Numbered from the stretch's first letter, positions 1 through 10,241 are shown. The stretch is DNA of 64,000 bases from Cupriavidus phytohabitans (GCF_000426345.1 NZ_AUFE01000026.1:1-64000), one strand, 5' to 3'. Numbers and translations: made by a program. The notes: generated from the letters alone by a model not told the origin.

Positions 1-329
1 GTCTTCGCATTCGCCTGCTCACAGGCAGCACGCCACTGCCGGATCTGTTCTGGCTGAATGCCCTTCCTGCGGCAGTACTCGGACAGCTCCGCTTCACTCA
101 GGGGCGCCGTCTCCAGCACTACCCGGAACTTGTCCGCGCTGGACCACTTATCGCTCTGTTTGCCGTTGCCTGGCACAACCCGTCCTTGCTCTCGCGCCTC
201 GTTGCGCCAGGTGCGCAGGCTCACCGTCGTGACACCCGTCTCCCTGGCCAACTCCACAACCGATCGGTTCACGGGCGGCATCATCTGCTCAACCACCCAT
301 TCCTTGTACTCCGCCGGATAGCGTTTCAT
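1..329 (-). CDS. Partial IS transposase, N-terminal HTH part
   Basis: The reading frame opens at an ATG whose complement is at 327-329 (protein begins MKRYPAEYKEWVVEQMM) and runs off the left edge after about 109 codons without a stop. It looks like the OrfA-type N-terminal part of an IS3-like transposase: a first helix-turn-helix (RSVVELARETGVTTVSLRTW), then a second helical block (SADKFRVVLETAPLSEAELSEYC). This part binds the element's ends; the catalytic DDE domain would lie outside the window. No terminal inverted repeat was recognised within the visible part. The family assignment is from memory of similar proteins, so the IS group is uncertain. Confidence 0.7.
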   Translation of the reverse strand, partial: MKRYPAEYKEWVVEQMMPPVNRSVVELARETGVTTVSLRTWRNEAREQGRVVPGNGKQSDKWSSADKFRVVLETAPLSEAELSEYCRRKGIQPEQIRQWRAACEQANAK

Positions 330-401
330 TCTCCAACCGCTTCCGCCCTCCATTGTCCTTCATCGAAAGGCGGCGGGGCGACATCTATCCTGACATGGAG
401 G

Positions 402-635
402 GGAGCGACAAAAAGTCACCAAAAAGCGCGTTGACTGCCCTGCGGGCGGCCACTCTTATCGTAGTGTGCCGCGGCTTTCGTACGGGGCTTGCTTCGTTGC
501 AGAATAGGACTGCCTGACGCCGTGGTGCGCCACGGTGGCTCGGAATTGACGCGGTTCTTGAACGAGGCCAGAGCTGTGGGTGGCCTCTGCTGCTGGCGGT
601 GTGGTAGGAACGCCTTCGGCTGCGCTGTGCGCGGT
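402..635. repeat. Dispersed ~235-bp repeat, copy A
   Basis: This stretch matches the reverse complement of 57708-57942 over nearly its whole length, with long near-identical blocks such as GCGGGCGGCCACTCTTATCG and GAGCTGTGGGTGGCC. Small frames in both copies encode a similar peptide (ATHSSGLVQ..PRQ), but they lack convincing starts and differ at their ends. I therefore treat the element as a non-coding or decayed repeat rather than a gene. It sits between the transposase fragment and the adk terminator. Confidence 0.8.
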
Positions 636-644
636 CACAAAGAA

Positions 645-666
645 AAAGCGGCCCATGGGCCGCTTT
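645..666 (-). terminator. Rho-independent terminator of adk
   Basis: A perfect GC-rich stem (GCGGCCC, AT, GGGCCGC; 648-663) is followed, read leftward, by a T-rich run (TTTTTCTTT). It lies about 25 bases past the adk stop codon and fits an intrinsic terminator for leftward transcription. Confidence 0.85.
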
Positions 667-690
667 GTTGTCACATCGTGTTGGGACGAC

Positions 691-1356
<666 letters not shown>

Positions 1357-1734
1357 TTACGGGTCCTCAGAGTTTTGAATCTGGTATGGCGGGAGATCAG
1401 AAGGAGGGTAATGCCGCAACTTGACGCAAGACTTACTGCTGTCTTGTCGGATGTTGACGGCATCTGGCGCAGGCGCACACGCGCCTACGCGGACGTCCGG
1501 CGTCGGCTGCCAGGGGGATGGCGGCGCGGCACACCAGTCGGGCTCTATCTTTATCTCCCCACCGAGCCTTGGCCGGCGGCGCGTTGGCGCGCAGCCGGGG
1601 CGGCTCTGTATCGGCAAGCATTATGCCATGAGGCGGCGCTGATCCGGCTCGAAATCCGCCCCCCGGATTCAGGTTGCAGCAGTTTGAACCTCAGCGGGCG
1701 GCCGCCGTGGCCGGATGCTGGCCAGGCTGGGCGA
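1357..1734. other. Intergenic gap adk-kdsB
   Basis: These 378 bases hold several overlapping short open frames on both strands. None has a good ribosome-binding site or recognisable protein. The gap probably carries the adk promoter; no clear -35/-10 pair was found by eye. Confidence 0.4.
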
Positions 1735-2544
1735 TCAGGGCCCGTCCTGCGCCATCGACTCGGCCCACAGCGCGCGCACGCGCTCCAGGTCGGCCGGGGT
1801 GTCGACGCCGGGCGCCGGCGCGGCAGCGGTTTCCACCACCGCGATGCGCTCGCCATGCCACATGGCGCGCAGTTGCTCCAGCGCCTCGGTCTGTTCGAGC
1901 GGCGCGGCGGCCAGGGCAGGAAAGCGCCGCAGGAAGCCGGCGCGATAGGCGTACAGGCCGATATGGCGCAGCACCGGCATGGCCGGCAGCGGAACCTGGG
2001 CCATCGCGGCGGGGACGGCCGGCACGCCTGACCAGGCGTCTCGCGCCCACGGGATCGGCGCGCGCGAGAAGTACAAAGCGCGTCCGGCGGCGTCGCACAC
2101 GACCTTGACCACGTTGGGATTGAAGACCTCGGCGATGTCGTGCAGCGGGTGCGCCGCGGTGGCGACGGCGCAGTCCGCGTGGTGCGACAGGTGCAGCGCC
2201 ACCTCGTCGATCAGCGTCGGGTCGATCAGCGGCTCGTCGCCCTGCACGTTGACCACGATGGCGTCGTCGGGCAGGCCGAGCTGCGTTGCCACTTCCGCCA
2301 GGCGGTCCGTGCCGGTGGGGTGGTCGGCACGTGTCAGCACCGCTTCGATGCCGTGGTCCGCGCAGGCCTGCGCCACGGACGGAGCGTCGGTGGCGACCAC
2401 GGTGCGCCGGGCCGACGAGGCATGGGCGCGTTCGGCCACGCGCACGATCATCGGGCGCCCGCCGATATCGGCCAGCGGCTTGTCAGGCAGGCGCGTCGAT
2501 GCGAGCCGCGCGGGGATGACGACGGTGAAGGCCGGGACGGTCAT
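1735..2544 (-). CDS. kdsB: 3-deoxy-manno-octulosonate cytidylyltransferase (CMP-Kdo synthetase)
   Basis: Activates Kdo with CTP to CMP-Kdo, the donor for the inner core of lipopolysaccharide. The 269-residue protein opens with the family signature [15 protein letters not shown], followed by MIVRVAERA and the conserved [10 protein letters not shown] metal/nucleotide-binding segment around residue 100. Its length is slightly above the usual ~250. It lies directly after a Trm112-like gene and lpxK, both also leftward, which is the usual lpxK-(Trm112)-kdsB arrangement of betaproteobacteria. Confidence 0.96.
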   Translation of the reverse strand: MTVPAFTVVIPARLASTRLPDKPLADIGGRPMIVRVAERAHASSARRTVVATDAPSVAQACADHGIEAVLTRADHPTGTDRLAEVATQLGLPDDAIVVNVQGDEPLIDPTLIDEVALHLSHHADCAVATAAHPLHDIAEVFNPNVVKVVCDAAGRALYFSRAPIPWARDAWSGVPAVPAAMAQVPLPAMPVLRHIGLYAYRAGFLRRFPALAAAPLEQTEALEQLRAMWHGERIAVVETAAAPAPGVDTPADLERVRALWAESMAQDGP

Positions 2545-2563
2545 GGTGCTGGCTCAGTGGTTC

Positions 2564-2770
2564 TCAGTTGCCGTTGGCTGGCGCGTCCGGGTCGATGGCA
2601 CGGCCCGGCACCGACTGGCGCGCCTCGTCGGCCAGCATCACGGGGATGCCGTCGCGGATCGGGTATGCGAGCTTGTCGGCGTGGCAGATCAGTTCCTGCG
2701 CGGCGCGGTCGTACTCCAGCTTGCCCTTGCACAGCGGGCAGACCAGGATTTCAAGCAGCCGGTTGTCCAT
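2564..2770 (-). CDS. Trm112 family protein (YcaR/UPF0434-like)
   Basis: A 68-residue protein with a CPLCKGKL zinc-knuckle-like CxxC near residue 11 and a second conserved segment ([12 protein letters not shown]), the hallmarks of bacterial Trm112/YcaR proteins. Its eukaryotic relatives activate methyltransferases; the bacterial role is not well defined. The start overlaps the 3' end of lpxK by 20 bases and the stop is 19 bases from kdsB, so the three genes are probably translated from one transcript. Confidence 0.9.
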   Translation of the reverse strand: MDNRLLEILVCPLCKGKLEYDRAAQELICHADKLAYPIRDGIPVMLADEARQSVPGRAIDPDAPANGN

Positions 2771-3860
2771 CTCGGTGTTCCTCGTTGCGCCCGGCGCCGC
2801 CGGACGTGGCCGCCGCGGACTGCGCGGTCGGTGCGGTGTTGATATGCGCCAGCACGGCGCCGCGGATTTTGTCGATCAGGCCCGCGTCGATCACCGGCCT
2901 GGTCGGCACGACCCAGATGCGCGGGTCGTCGAAGCGCTCGCATTTTACGGCATCCTTCTCGGTGATCAGGATCACGTCGGCGTCGAGCGCGTCGGCGTTG
3001 CCGGCGAACGGGTCGTCGGCAAAGTCATAGTGGTCGGGCAGCGGCAGTGTCTTCGGCGACAGGCCGGCACCGCGCAGGCTGGCGAAGAAGCGCTCGGGGT
3101 TGCCGATGCCGGCCGCGGCCAGCACGCGCCGCCCGGCAAAGGTGGAAAGCGGGCGCGCCATGGTCGGGTCGTTCAGCTGCCAGGCGTCTTCCAGCTCCAG
3201 CCGCATGCCGTAGACGCCGGGGCGGTCGGGCGTGGCGCGGAAGTTTGGATCGTTGATCAGCGTGGCGTCGCGCGGGCGCGTCAGCGGTTCGCGCAGCGGG
3301 CCGGCCGGCAGCATCAGGCCGTTGCCGCCCATGCGCGTGTCGAACATCACGATCTCGAAATCGCGCTGCAGCTTGTAGTGCTGCAGGCCGTCGTCGAGCA
3401 GCAGCACGTTGACGCCGGGATGCGACACCAGCATGGTCTGCGCGCACAGCGCGCGGTCCGGGAACACCCACACCGGCACATCGGTGGCGCGCGCGATCAG
3501 CAGCGGCTCGTCGCCGACGTCGCTGGCCTGCGAGGTCGGCTTGACCCGGCGCGGATGCTTCAGCTCGACGCCATACCCGCGCGACACCACGCCGGGGCGC
3601 AAGCCGGCCTCGGTGAGCGCGTGGGCCAGCGCGATCACCGCCGGCGTCTTGCCGGTGCCGCCCACGGTCACGTTGCCGACCACTACCACCGGCATCGGCA
3701 GCCGCGTGGACTTGAACCAGCCGCGCCGGTAGCCGTGCCGGCGCACCCGCGCCACCAGCCCGAACAGCAGCGAGAACGGCAGCATGACCCAGGCAAACCA
3801 GCCGCGGCGCTGCCACTGGGCGGTCACGAAGTCGGCAAGGGCATGGCGGGGAACGGGCAT
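2751..3860 (-). CDS. lpxK: Tetraacyldisaccharide 4'-kinase
   Basis: Phosphorylates the 4' position of the tetraacyldisaccharide precursor to give lipid IVA; an inner-membrane enzyme. The frame is open further upstream, but I start at the ATG at 3860 ([12 protein letters not shown]), giving 369 residues. That is close to the family length and places the N-terminal hydrophobic segment ([12 protein letters not shown]) and the Walker [12 protein letters not shown] (about 62-72) in the expected order. The longer frame adds 48 residues of low-complexity sequence. [12 protein letters not shown] and TEKDAVK near the middle and end are conserved family motifs. Confidence 0.95.
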   Translation of the reverse strand: MPVPRHALADFVTAQWQRRGWFAWVMLPFSLLFGLVARVRRHGYRRGWFKSTRLPMPVVVVGNVTVGGTGKTPAVIALAHALTEAGLRPGVVSRGYGVELKHPRRVKPTSQASDVGDEPLLIARATDVPVWVFPDRALCAQTMLVSHPGVNVLLLDDGLQHYKLQRDFEIVMFDTRMGGNGLMLPAGPLREPLTRPRDATLINDPNFRATPDRPGVYGMRLELEDAWQLNDPTMARPLSTFAGRRVLAAAGIGNPERFFASLRGAGLSPKTLPLPDHYDFADDPFAGNADALDADVILITEKDAVKCERFDDPRIWVVPTRPVIDAGLIDKIRGAVLAHINTAPTAQSAAATSGGAGRNEEHRDGQPAA

Positions 3861-4082
3861 GGACGCGGCGGGTCGGTCAGGTCGTGGATGGGCAGGGATT
3901 GTAGTGCGCTCGGGATCTTGCGTCCCAAGGAGGGCAGGCAATGTGAGGGTCGGCAAAGACCGGCGGATCAACCCATTATGGGCACTGCGCAGCGCATGGG
4001 GCAAGCCCGGCCAGGCGTCGCGCCCGACCGCCTGGCGGCCGGTCCCCGCTTTCGCGGGGGAGGGCGCGACGATGGCCCGCGC

Positions 4083-4520
4083 TCAGCGCGGCTGCGCGCT
4101 CTGCGTGGCGAAGGTCAGGCGCGACAGCCCGGCCAGCCGCGCGGCTTCCATCACGTTGACCACCGCCTGATGGCTGGCCTGCGCGTCGGCGTTGACGATG
4201 ACCACCGGCGGCTGGCCATTTCCGGCCCCGGCGGGCCCGGAGGCGGCGCGCAGCTGGTCGGCCAGGCTGGTGACATCCTTCTGCTCCAGCACTTTCTTGT
4301 TGACCGAGTAGACCCCGCGCGAGGACACCGACACCACGATTTCCTGCGGCCGCTGCTGGGCGCGCTCGGCGTCGGCGGTAGGCAGCTGGATCTGCAGCTC
4401 GGTATAGCGCGAGTACGTGGTCGTGATCATCAGGAAGATCAGGATCACGAGCAGCACGTCGATCAGCGGGATCAGGTTGATCTCCGGCTCTTCGCGCCGC
4501 TGGCGGGAACGGAATCGCAT
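4083..4520 (-). CDS. exbD: ExbD/TolR family biopolymer transport protein
   Basis: Inner-membrane protein of a proton-driven motor that energises TonB- or Tol-type systems. The 145-residue protein has a short basic N-terminus, one membrane helix (INLIPLIDVLLVILIFLMITT, about 15-35) carrying the conserved Asp, and a periplasmic domain. It starts 18 bases after exbB ends, so the two form an operon; the leftward location next to lpxK is common in betaproteobacteria. No tonB-like gene is visible next to it, so whether it serves TonB or Tol cannot be settled here. Confidence 0.9.
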   Translation of the reverse strand: MRFRSRQRREEPEINLIPLIDVLLVILIFLMITTTYSRYTELQIQLPTADAERAQQRPQEIVVSVSSRGVYSVNKKVLEQKDVTSLADQLRAASGPAGAGNGQPPVVIVNADAQASHQAVVNVMEAARLAGLSRLTFATQSAQPR

Positions 4521-4538
4521 GGCGTGGCAGGTCCGTGA

Positions 4539-5159
4539 TCAGCTGCGGCGCTGCGGCAGGATCGCGTCCAGGAACGCGGTGGCGCGGAATTCCAGCTCGG
4601 CCACGTAATCGTCCACGCGGCGGCGGAAGTAGCGCCAGAAGATCAGCGCCGGGATCGCCACGATCAGGCCGAAGGCGGTGTTGTACAGCGCCACCGAGAT
4701 GCCGTGCGCGAGCTGTTCCGGATTGGCGCCGGTGCCGCCCTGGCTGCCGAAGATCTCGATCATGCCGATCACGGTGCCCAGCAGGCCCATCAGCGGCGCC
4801 ACCGAGGCGATCGTGCCGAGCGCGTTCAGGTAGCGTTCCAGCTCATGTGCGACCGCGCGGCCGGCTTCCTCGACCACGTCCTTGGCGGCGTCGCGCGAGG
4901 TGTGCGGCTGCAGCACCACGTGGCGCAGGCCGGCGGCCAGCACGCGGCCGAGCGGCGAATTCTGTTCGAGCGTGTTGACCACTTCCGGCGTGGCGCGGCG
5001 CTGCTGCGCGGCGGCCAGCGCTTCGTCATAGAGCCGAGGCGGCAGCACCTTGCTGCGCTTGAGCGACAGGAAGCGTTCGACGACCAGCGCCAGCGCGAGG
5101 ACCGAGGCCAGCAACAGCGGCCAGATCGGCCAGCCGGCCGCTTGAATGATGGAAAACAA
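4539..5159 (-). CDS. exbB: MotA/TolQ/ExbB proton channel family protein
   Basis: Partner of the ExbD-like protein in an inner-membrane proton channel. It has three hydrophobic segments: an N-terminal helix (WPIWPLLLASVLALALVVE) and two C-terminal ones around LMGLLGTVIGMIEIF and FGLIVAIPALIFW, as in ExbB/TolQ. I choose a TTG start at 5157-5159 (LFSIIQAAGWPIW), preceded by a GGGGG ribosome-binding site about 6 bases away. This gives about 206 residues. An ATG at 5273 would add 38 residues unlike the family, so the start is inferred. Confidence 0.88.
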   Translation of the reverse strand: MFSIIQAAGWPIWPLLLASVLALALVVERFLSLKRSKVLPPRLYDEALAAAQQRRATPEVVNTLEQNSPLGRVLAAGLRHVVLQPHTSRDAAKDVVEEAGRAVAHELERYLNALGTIASVAPLMGLLGTVIGMIEIFGSQGGTGANPEQLAHGISVALYNTAFGLIVAIPALIFWRYFRRRVDDYVAELEFRATAFLDAILPQRRS

Positions 5160-5360
5160 TTGGACCCCCGGGATCGACAACCCAATAAAGAAACCCCAAC
5201 CAGCTGGTCGGCATGCCTTGAGGCGCGTCAGCAGGCAGCGCACTCCGGCATTGCTCTGAAAAATCAGGCGCAACTCTACCCCGCGGCCTGCCGCGCGGCA
5301 AGCGACGGCGGGGCCGGCTGTCTCGGGCGCGCATCGGCGCCGGCCGATGTCGCCGTCGAC

Positions 5361-6095
5361 TTTCCACAGGGCGCAGGGACAGAATTGTGGATCGATTGTG
5401 GAAAGCCGCCGGACAAGGGAGGCAAGTGATTGATTCGCAAGAGGAAGTTTTGGTCTGCTTAAAAATTGTGCAACCCGCGCCGAGGGCTCGCGGCGCTTGC
5501 CTCACATCAGGGGAAAACGGGTTGGGCGCTATCACGCACCCTTGTCTGTGCGCAGGCGCACCATGCCGGGCGATCTCTTCCACACGAGTGCGGGACAGGA
5601 TTGTGGAACGGTTGTGGACAGGTATCTGAGAAGCCACCTAAGTCGTTGATTTAAAAGGTTGAGCACGTGATTGCCTAAAAAACAGGCAAATGCGCGCTGA
5701 CGCGCCACCGAAAGGGCCGGCGCCGCGTCGCTTGGGTAAACCCGTGCTTTTCCACACCAGGCAGGGAGAGGATTGTGGACGGCCTGTGGATAAAGTCTGG
5801 AGAGGTAGGCTAACCCATTGATTTTATTTGATATGTGGCCGCCTGCCTGGAAATTAGGCAATCCCTCGCCTGGCGCCGTTCCACATGATGACGTGCTGGC
5901 CCGTGCCGTGGCATGCCGGCTACGCCGCCTGGGGCGTGACGCGCGCCACGCTTGACGGGCATGGCTGCGGTAAAGTCGGGTAAACCCGGTACTTTATCCA
6001 GAGAATCTGTGGATAACTTTGTGAACAAGCGCAATCCACACTCGCTAAGTGGTTGATGCAAAAGAGAATTGGTTATATTGCCTAATTTTTATTGC
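5361..6095. repeat. Four-unit composite repeat array with DnaA-box-like sites
   Basis: The 1.08-kb gap between divergent exbB and xseA holds four related units (about 5361-5465, 5577-5690, 5746-5860, 5991-6095). Each has, in order, an inverted box (TTTCCACA or TTATCCA), then a direct pair of boxes of the type TTGTGGA-N5-TGTGGAnA. Then, 42-45 bases after the pair begins, comes a TTGATT/TTGATG block, and 26-27 bases later a TGCCTAA-like block. Two sites (5785-5793 and 6008-6016) are perfect DnaA boxes (TGTGGATAA). No convincing gene lies in the gap. Confidence 0.7.
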
Positions 6096-6236
6096 GATCA
6101 TAAATCTCATAAAAATCAAGGGGTTGTACGAAGCGATGCGGCCTGCGGGACAGCATCCGGCCATCATGGCTACCCCCTTGACAGACCAGTTATGCTGTGG
6201 ACATGTCCCATTAACGCCGCTTGACCGGCGTGCGCC

Positions 6237-7622
6237 ATGCCCGACCTGACCAGCTTTTCGCGTGACGCGTCCTCCACCGGCCCGCGCAGTGGCCGCGAAG
6301 TCATTCCTGTCGGTGAGCTGAACCACACAATCGCCCGGTTGCTGGAGCGCAGCTTTCCGCTGGCCTGGGTGCGCGGGGAAATCTCCAACTTCACCCGCGC
6401 GGCAAGCGGCCACTGGTATTTCTCGCTCAAGGATGCGCGTGCCCAGATCCGCTGCGTGATGTTCCGCGGCCGCAACCAGCATGTCGACTTCCAGCCGCGC
6501 GAGGGCGAGGCGGTCGAGGTGCGCGCCGTGGTCACGATGTACGAGGCGCGCGGCGAACTGCAGCTCGGCGTGGAAGCGATGCGCCGCGCCGGCCTGGGCA
6601 ACCTGTATGAAGCCTTCCTGCGGCTGAAGGAAAAGCTGGCGCAGGCCGGCCTGTTCGCCCCGGAGCGCAAGCGGCCGGTACCGTCGCATCCGCGCACCAT
6701 CGGCGTCATCACCTCGCTGCAGGCCGCCGCCCTGCGCGATGTGCTGACCACGCTGCGCCGGCGCGCGCCGCATGTGCCGGTGGTGGTCTATCCGGTACCG
6801 GTGCAGGGGGCTGGGGCGGCCCAGAAGATTGCCGACACGATCGACCTGGCCGATGCGCGCCGTGACTGCGACGTGCTGATCCTGTGCCGCGGCGGGGGCA
6901 GCATCGAAGACCTGTGGTCGTTCAATGAAGAGGTGGTCGCGCATGCGATCGCGCGCTGCGCGCTGCCGCTGATTTCCGGCGTGGGCCACGAGACCGACTT
7001 CACCATTGCCGATTTCGTCGCCGACGTGCGCGCGCCCACGCCGACCGGCGCGGCCGAACTGGTCAGCCCCGACCGTTCGCACCTGCTGGCGCAGACCCTG
7101 CGCGGCCGCGACGCGCTGGCGCAGGCGATGCGCCGCGCGCTGGACCTGCGCGCCCAGCACCTGGACTGGCTGGCGCGGCGCGTGCGCAGCCCGCAGGCGC
7201 AGCTGCAGGAACGCCGCGCGCGCGTCGACAATCTGGCCCGACACTTGCGGTCGGCATTGCGCGACACCGTGGTGTCGCAGCGCCACCGCCAGCAAGTGCT
7301 GGCGATGCGCTGGAGCGCATGCCGTCCCGACACCGCCGCGGCGCAGGCGGATCTGGCACGGCTATGGCAGCGGCTGCAGGCCGCCGCCACGCGCGGCCAC
7401 GAGCGCGCCGGCCAGCGCCTGGCACGCGCCGCCGGTGCGCTGGAACTGCTGGCGCCGCAGCGCACGCTCGAGCGCGGCTACGCGGTGCTGCTCGACCAGC
7501 GCGGACGCGCGCTGCGCTCGCCCTCCGAGATCCGCCCGGGCAGCGTGGTCGAGGCGCACCTGGCCGAGGGCGTGGCCGACCTGTCGATTGCCGGCGTGCA
7601 GGCGAAGCTGCCTGAATTCTGA
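6237..7622 (+). CDS. xseA: Exodeoxyribonuclease VII large subunit
   Basis: Catalytic subunit of exonuclease VII, which degrades single-stranded DNA to short oligonucleotides in repair and recombination. The 461-residue protein has the N-terminal OB-fold domain ([13 protein letters not shown]...GHWYFSLKD), the central catalytic domain ([51 protein letters not shown]) and a long alpha-helical C-terminal segment ending in a small conserved tail ([11 protein letters not shown]). Length is normal. The small subunit xseB is not adjacent. Confidence 0.96.
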   Translation: MPDLTSFSRDASSTGPRSGREVIPVGELNHTIARLLERSFPLAWVRGEISNFTRAASGHWYFSLKDARAQIRCVMFRGRNQHVDFQPREGEAVEVRAVVTMYEARGELQLGVEAMRRAGLGNLYEAFLRLKEKLAQAGLFAPERKRPVPSHPRTIGVITSLQAAALRDVLTTLRRRAPHVPVVVYPVPVQGAGAAQKIADTIDLADARRDCDVLILCRGGGSIEDLWSFNEEVVAHAIARCALPLISGVGHETDFTIADFVADVRAPTPTGAAELVSPDRSHLLAQTLRGRDALAQAMRRALDLRAQHLDWLARRVRSPQAQLQERRARVDNLARHLRSALRDTVVSQRHRQQVLAMRWSACRPDTAAAQADLARLWQRLQAAATRGHERAGQRLARAAGALELLAPQRTLERGYAVLLDQRGRALRSPSEIRPGSVVEAHLAEGVADLSIAGVQAKLPEF

Positions 7623-7820
7623 GCACGCGCCATGTCCGCAACGGGTCCGATCCGCGCCCGGGAAGCGTCCGGGAAAGGACGCGTAAAACCCCCGGAAACC
7701 AGCGCCAGGACAAACTAACATCGGAGCAGGGGGCATAGGCCTGCGGTTTGCGTGGGTATTACAAGTCCCCTACAATCGGCAATTCCGGACCCTACAACCC
7801 CAACCCACAGAGACAGAACA

Positions 7821-8402
7821 ATGGAACACAAGCTCCCCCCGCTCCCGTACGCGCATGATGCCCTGGCTCCGCACATCTCCAAGGAGACGCTGGAGTTCCA
7901 TCATGACAAGCACCACCAGACCTACGTCACCAACCTGAACAACCTCATCAAGGGCACCGAGTTCGAGAACGCGACCCTGGAAGAGATCGTGAAGAAGTCG
8001 TCGGGCGGCATCTTCAACAACGCTGCCCAGGTGTGGAACCACACCTTCTACTGGGATTCGCTGAAGCCCAACGGCGGCGGCCAGCCGACCGGTGCGCTGG
8101 CTGACGCCATCAACGCCAAGTGGGGCTCGTTCGACAAGTTCAAGGAAGAGTTCACCAAGGTCGCCGTCGGCACCTTCGGTTCGGGCTGGGCCTGGCTGGT
8201 GAAGAAGGCCGACGGCTCGCTGGACCTGGTGTCCACCTCCAACGCCGCCACGCCGCTGACCACCGACGCCACGCCGCTGCTGACCTGCGACGTGTGGGAA
8301 CACGCCTACTACATTGACTATCGCAATGCCCGTCCGAAGTACGTCGAGGCATTCTGGAACGTCGTGAACTGGGACTTCGCCGGCAAGAACTTCGCTGGCT
8401 GA
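7821..8402 (+). CDS. sodB: Iron superoxide dismutase
   Basis: Cytoplasmic superoxide dismutase (2 superoxide to O2 + H2O2). I use the ATG at 7821 ([15 protein letters not shown]), giving 193 residues; the longer open frame adds an unrelated 23-residue leader. Metal ligands lie in HHDKHHQTY (near residue 27), WNHTFYW (near 74) and [11 protein letters not shown] (near 157-161). The ...AAQVWNH and GSGWAWLV segments are of the Fe/Mn family, and I favour Fe-type from overall resemblance to E. coli SodB. A strong terminator follows, so it is probably monocistronic. Confidence 0.95.
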   Translation: MEHKLPPLPYAHDALAPHISKETLEFHHDKHHQTYVTNLNNLIKGTEFENATLEEIVKKSSGGIFNNAAQVWNHTFYWDSLKPNGGGQPTGALADAINAKWGSFDKFKEEFTKVAVGTFGSGWAWLVKKADGSLDLVSTSNAATPLTTDATPLLTCDVWEHAYYIDYRNARPKYVEAFWNVVNWDFAGKNFAG

Positions 8403-8425
8403 TCCACGGATCACCGTCTCATGAA

Positions 8426-8449
8426 AAAGGGCCGCAAGGCCCTTTTTTG
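8426..8449 (+). terminator. Rho-independent terminator of sodB
   Basis: A stem AAGGGCC / GGCCCTT with a GCAA loop followed by a T run (CCTTTTTTG), 24 bases downstream of the sodB stop. With an A run on its left side it could also act on leftward transcripts of the adjoining oxidoreductase gene. Confidence 0.9.
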
Positions 8450-8468
8450 TTGCGCGCTCGCCTGCGCT

Positions 8469-9233
8469 TCAGTCCTGCCTCGGTTGCCCGTTCGACGCCA
8501 TCAGTCCGCCATCCACCGGCAAATTGATGCCGGTGACAAAGCGCGCATCGTCGCTTGCCAGGAACGCGATCAGCGCGGCGATGTCTTCGGGCTCGGCGGT
8601 GCGGCCCAGCGCGATGCGGTCGCGGAAGCGCTCCAGCAGCGCTTCGTCCCCGAACATATCCCTGGTCAGGTCGGTGCGCGTCAGCGACGGGCATACGGCA
8701 TTGACGCGCACGCCGTCGCGGCCATAGTCCATGGCCAGTGCGCGCGTCAGGTTGCTGACGCCGCCCTTGGCCGCGTTATAGAAGGACAGCCCCCAATCGC
8801 CGCCGAGCCCCGATACCGACGACACGTTGACGATGCACCCGCGCGACTTGAGCAGCGCGGGCATGGCCGCGCGGCAGCCGTGGAACACGCCGTCGAGGTC
8901 GATCGCGGTCACCTTGTGCCAGTCGTCCAGGCTGGCTTCGGTAATGCGGCCTTCGACCGCGACGCCGGCGTTATTCACCATCACGTCGAGCCGCTGGAAC
9001 CGCTGCAGCGTCGCCGACACCAGCGCTTCGACCTGTTCCCACTGCGAAACGTCCGTGACATGCACCAGGTGGCGGCCCCCGGGCAGCGTGCCGGCGACCG
9101 TGTCGAGCTTCTCGCGCGTGCGTCCGGCCAGCACCACGCTGGCTCCTTCTTCGGCGAAGCGGCGCGTGGTCGCCGCGCCGATGCCCGATCCTGCGCCGGT
9201 CACGATGACCACCTTGTCGGTAAAGCGTTGCAT
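8469..9233 (-). CDS. SDR family NAD(P)-dependent oxidoreductase
   Basis: Classical short-chain dehydrogenase of 254 residues. It has the cofactor-binding motif TGAGSGIG (residues 12-19), NNAGV near 90, the catalytic Ser in VNVSSVSG and the YNAAK catalytic Tyr/Lys pair near residue 152, and a C-terminal GINLPVDGGLMAS typical of FabG-like and polyol/hydroxyester dehydrogenases. The substrate cannot be told from sequence. It is leftward and convergent with sodB, with no functional partner beside it. Confidence 0.9.
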   Translation of the reverse strand: MQRFTDKVVIVTGAGSGIGAATTRRFAEEGASVVLAGRTREKLDTVAGTLPGGRHLVHVTDVSQWEQVEALVSATLQRFQRLDVMVNNAGVAVEGRITEASLDDWHKVTAIDLDGVFHGCRAAMPALLKSRGCIVNVSSVSGLGGDWGLSFYNAAKGGVSNLTRALAMDYGRDGVRVNAVCPSLTRTDLTRDMFGDEALLERFRDRIALGRTAEPEDIAALIAFLASDDARFVTGINLPVDGGLMASNGQPRQD

Positions 9234-9284
9234 GAAGTCTACCTCCTGTGTGAAGACGCATGAAGACGCGAGTTCGAACCGATT

Positions 9285-9674
9285 TCAACGTCCCTTGGAA
9301 TCGGGCACACGGGTCTGGTCGATGCTCGCGCCGCCGCTGCCCGTGCGCGGCTTGCCGTGCAAGCCATCGCGGTCGACCTTGCCGGCACTTTCCGATGCCG
9401 GCTTTGGCTTGTCGCGGCCAGGCAGGCCGCCGGCCGTATGCGGTTCCCTGGGCACGTCGCCCAGCTCACGCGCAAGCCCGCCGGGATTGGTCGGCGTGGC
9501 GCCCGGCGTGCTCGATGGCGCCCCCTCGGCGCCCGGCGGCGGAATGGTCTGGCTGCCCTTGGGGCCCTTGTCGGTGCGCACGCCGGTGCTGTCCGCCTTC
9601 TGGGCCAGCGCGCCGCCGGCCAGCAGCGACAGCAGCGCGGCGGCGGCAAGGCGCGAGGAAATGCGGATGCGCAT
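9285..9674 (-). CDS. Small exported protein of unknown function
   Basis: A 129-residue product starting at the ATG at 9674, preceded by AGGAGAG. The N-terminus is a clear signal peptide (MRIRISSRLAAAALLSLLAGGALAQ, cleavage probably after ALA near 24). The mature part is hydrophilic and rich in Gly, Pro, Lys and Asp, with no recognised domain, and looks disordered. It is probably periplasmic. The open frame extends 50 codons upstream, but the leader and ribosome-binding site argue for the inner start. Confidence 0.7.
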   Translation of the reverse strand: MRIRISSRLAAAALLSLLAGGALAQKADSTGVRTDKGPKGSQTIPPPGAEGAPSSTPGATPTNPGGLARELGDVPREPHTAGGLPGRDKPKPASESAGKVDRDGLHGKPRTGSGGASIDQTRVPDSKGR

Positions 9675-9944
9675 GACTCTCTCCTGAAGTGATGGTGTCT
9701 TGCTGTTGTTGCGCCAAGCATTTGCCGGGCCACGGATAGCACAAGGGCCCGCGTCGCCGCGTTCACTCGCCGCATCGCATTTTCTACAAGCGCTGGCCGT
9801 TCTTACAGGTGTCATCCGCGGCATGCTGTATGGCCGGGAAAGGGCCGGGCATGTGTCCGGTCCGCCGCAGCGTCGCAGCCGTGGAACGAAAGTTGCGCGC
9901 CATGGTGAAGTGGCCGCGCCGCGGCCGATGCCTCAGGAGGTGCC

Positions 9945-10235
9945 ATGAAGCAAAGCAAGCACGACACGTCGGGCAATCCTTCGCTCGACAAGCGCCAGGG
10001 ACTGGATGACCGCGAACTGCAGGAAAACGCGGCGGAAAACCAGCGCGCGCGCGAACGCGCCGCTGCGGATTGGGAACATGCGGCTTCGCATCGCAAAGGC
10101 GAACCCGCGCCGCAGAGCGAAGAGAAGCCCGGCAAGCCCGGCCGCGGCGATTTCCCGCCTGGCCTCGGCAAGCGCGACCTGCACGACCCGGGCAGCCGCG
10201 ATCCCGACGCACCGCCCACGCTGAACCGTTCCTGA
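9945..10235 (+). CDS. Small hydrophilic protein of unknown function
   Basis: A 96-residue, highly charged product (KQSKHDTSGNPSLDK..., many Glu, Arg, Ala, Pro) with no hydrophobic segment or known domain. The start is supported by an excellent ribosome-binding site (CAGGAGGTGCC just before the ATG). Composition suggests an intrinsically disordered or stress-type protein, but that is a guess. It is convergent with the UdgX gene, 6 bases away. Confidence 0.65.
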   Translation: MKQSKHDTSGNPSLDKRQGLDDRELQENAAENQRARERAAADWEHAASHRKGEPAPQSEEKPGKPGRGDFPPGLGKRDLHDPGSRDPDAPPTLNRS

Positions 10236-10241
10236 GTCTGG

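Noticed and set aside
456..674. Short frame in repeat copy A as a conserved hypothetical protein
   Set aside because: It resembles a frame in copy B only in the middle; starts, ends and ribosome-binding sites are not shared, so the repeat DNA explains the similarity.
5361..6095. The box array as the chromosomal origin of replication
   Set aside because: No dnaA, dnaN, gyrB, parA/parB or AT-rich unwinding element is nearby, and most boxes deviate from the consensus.
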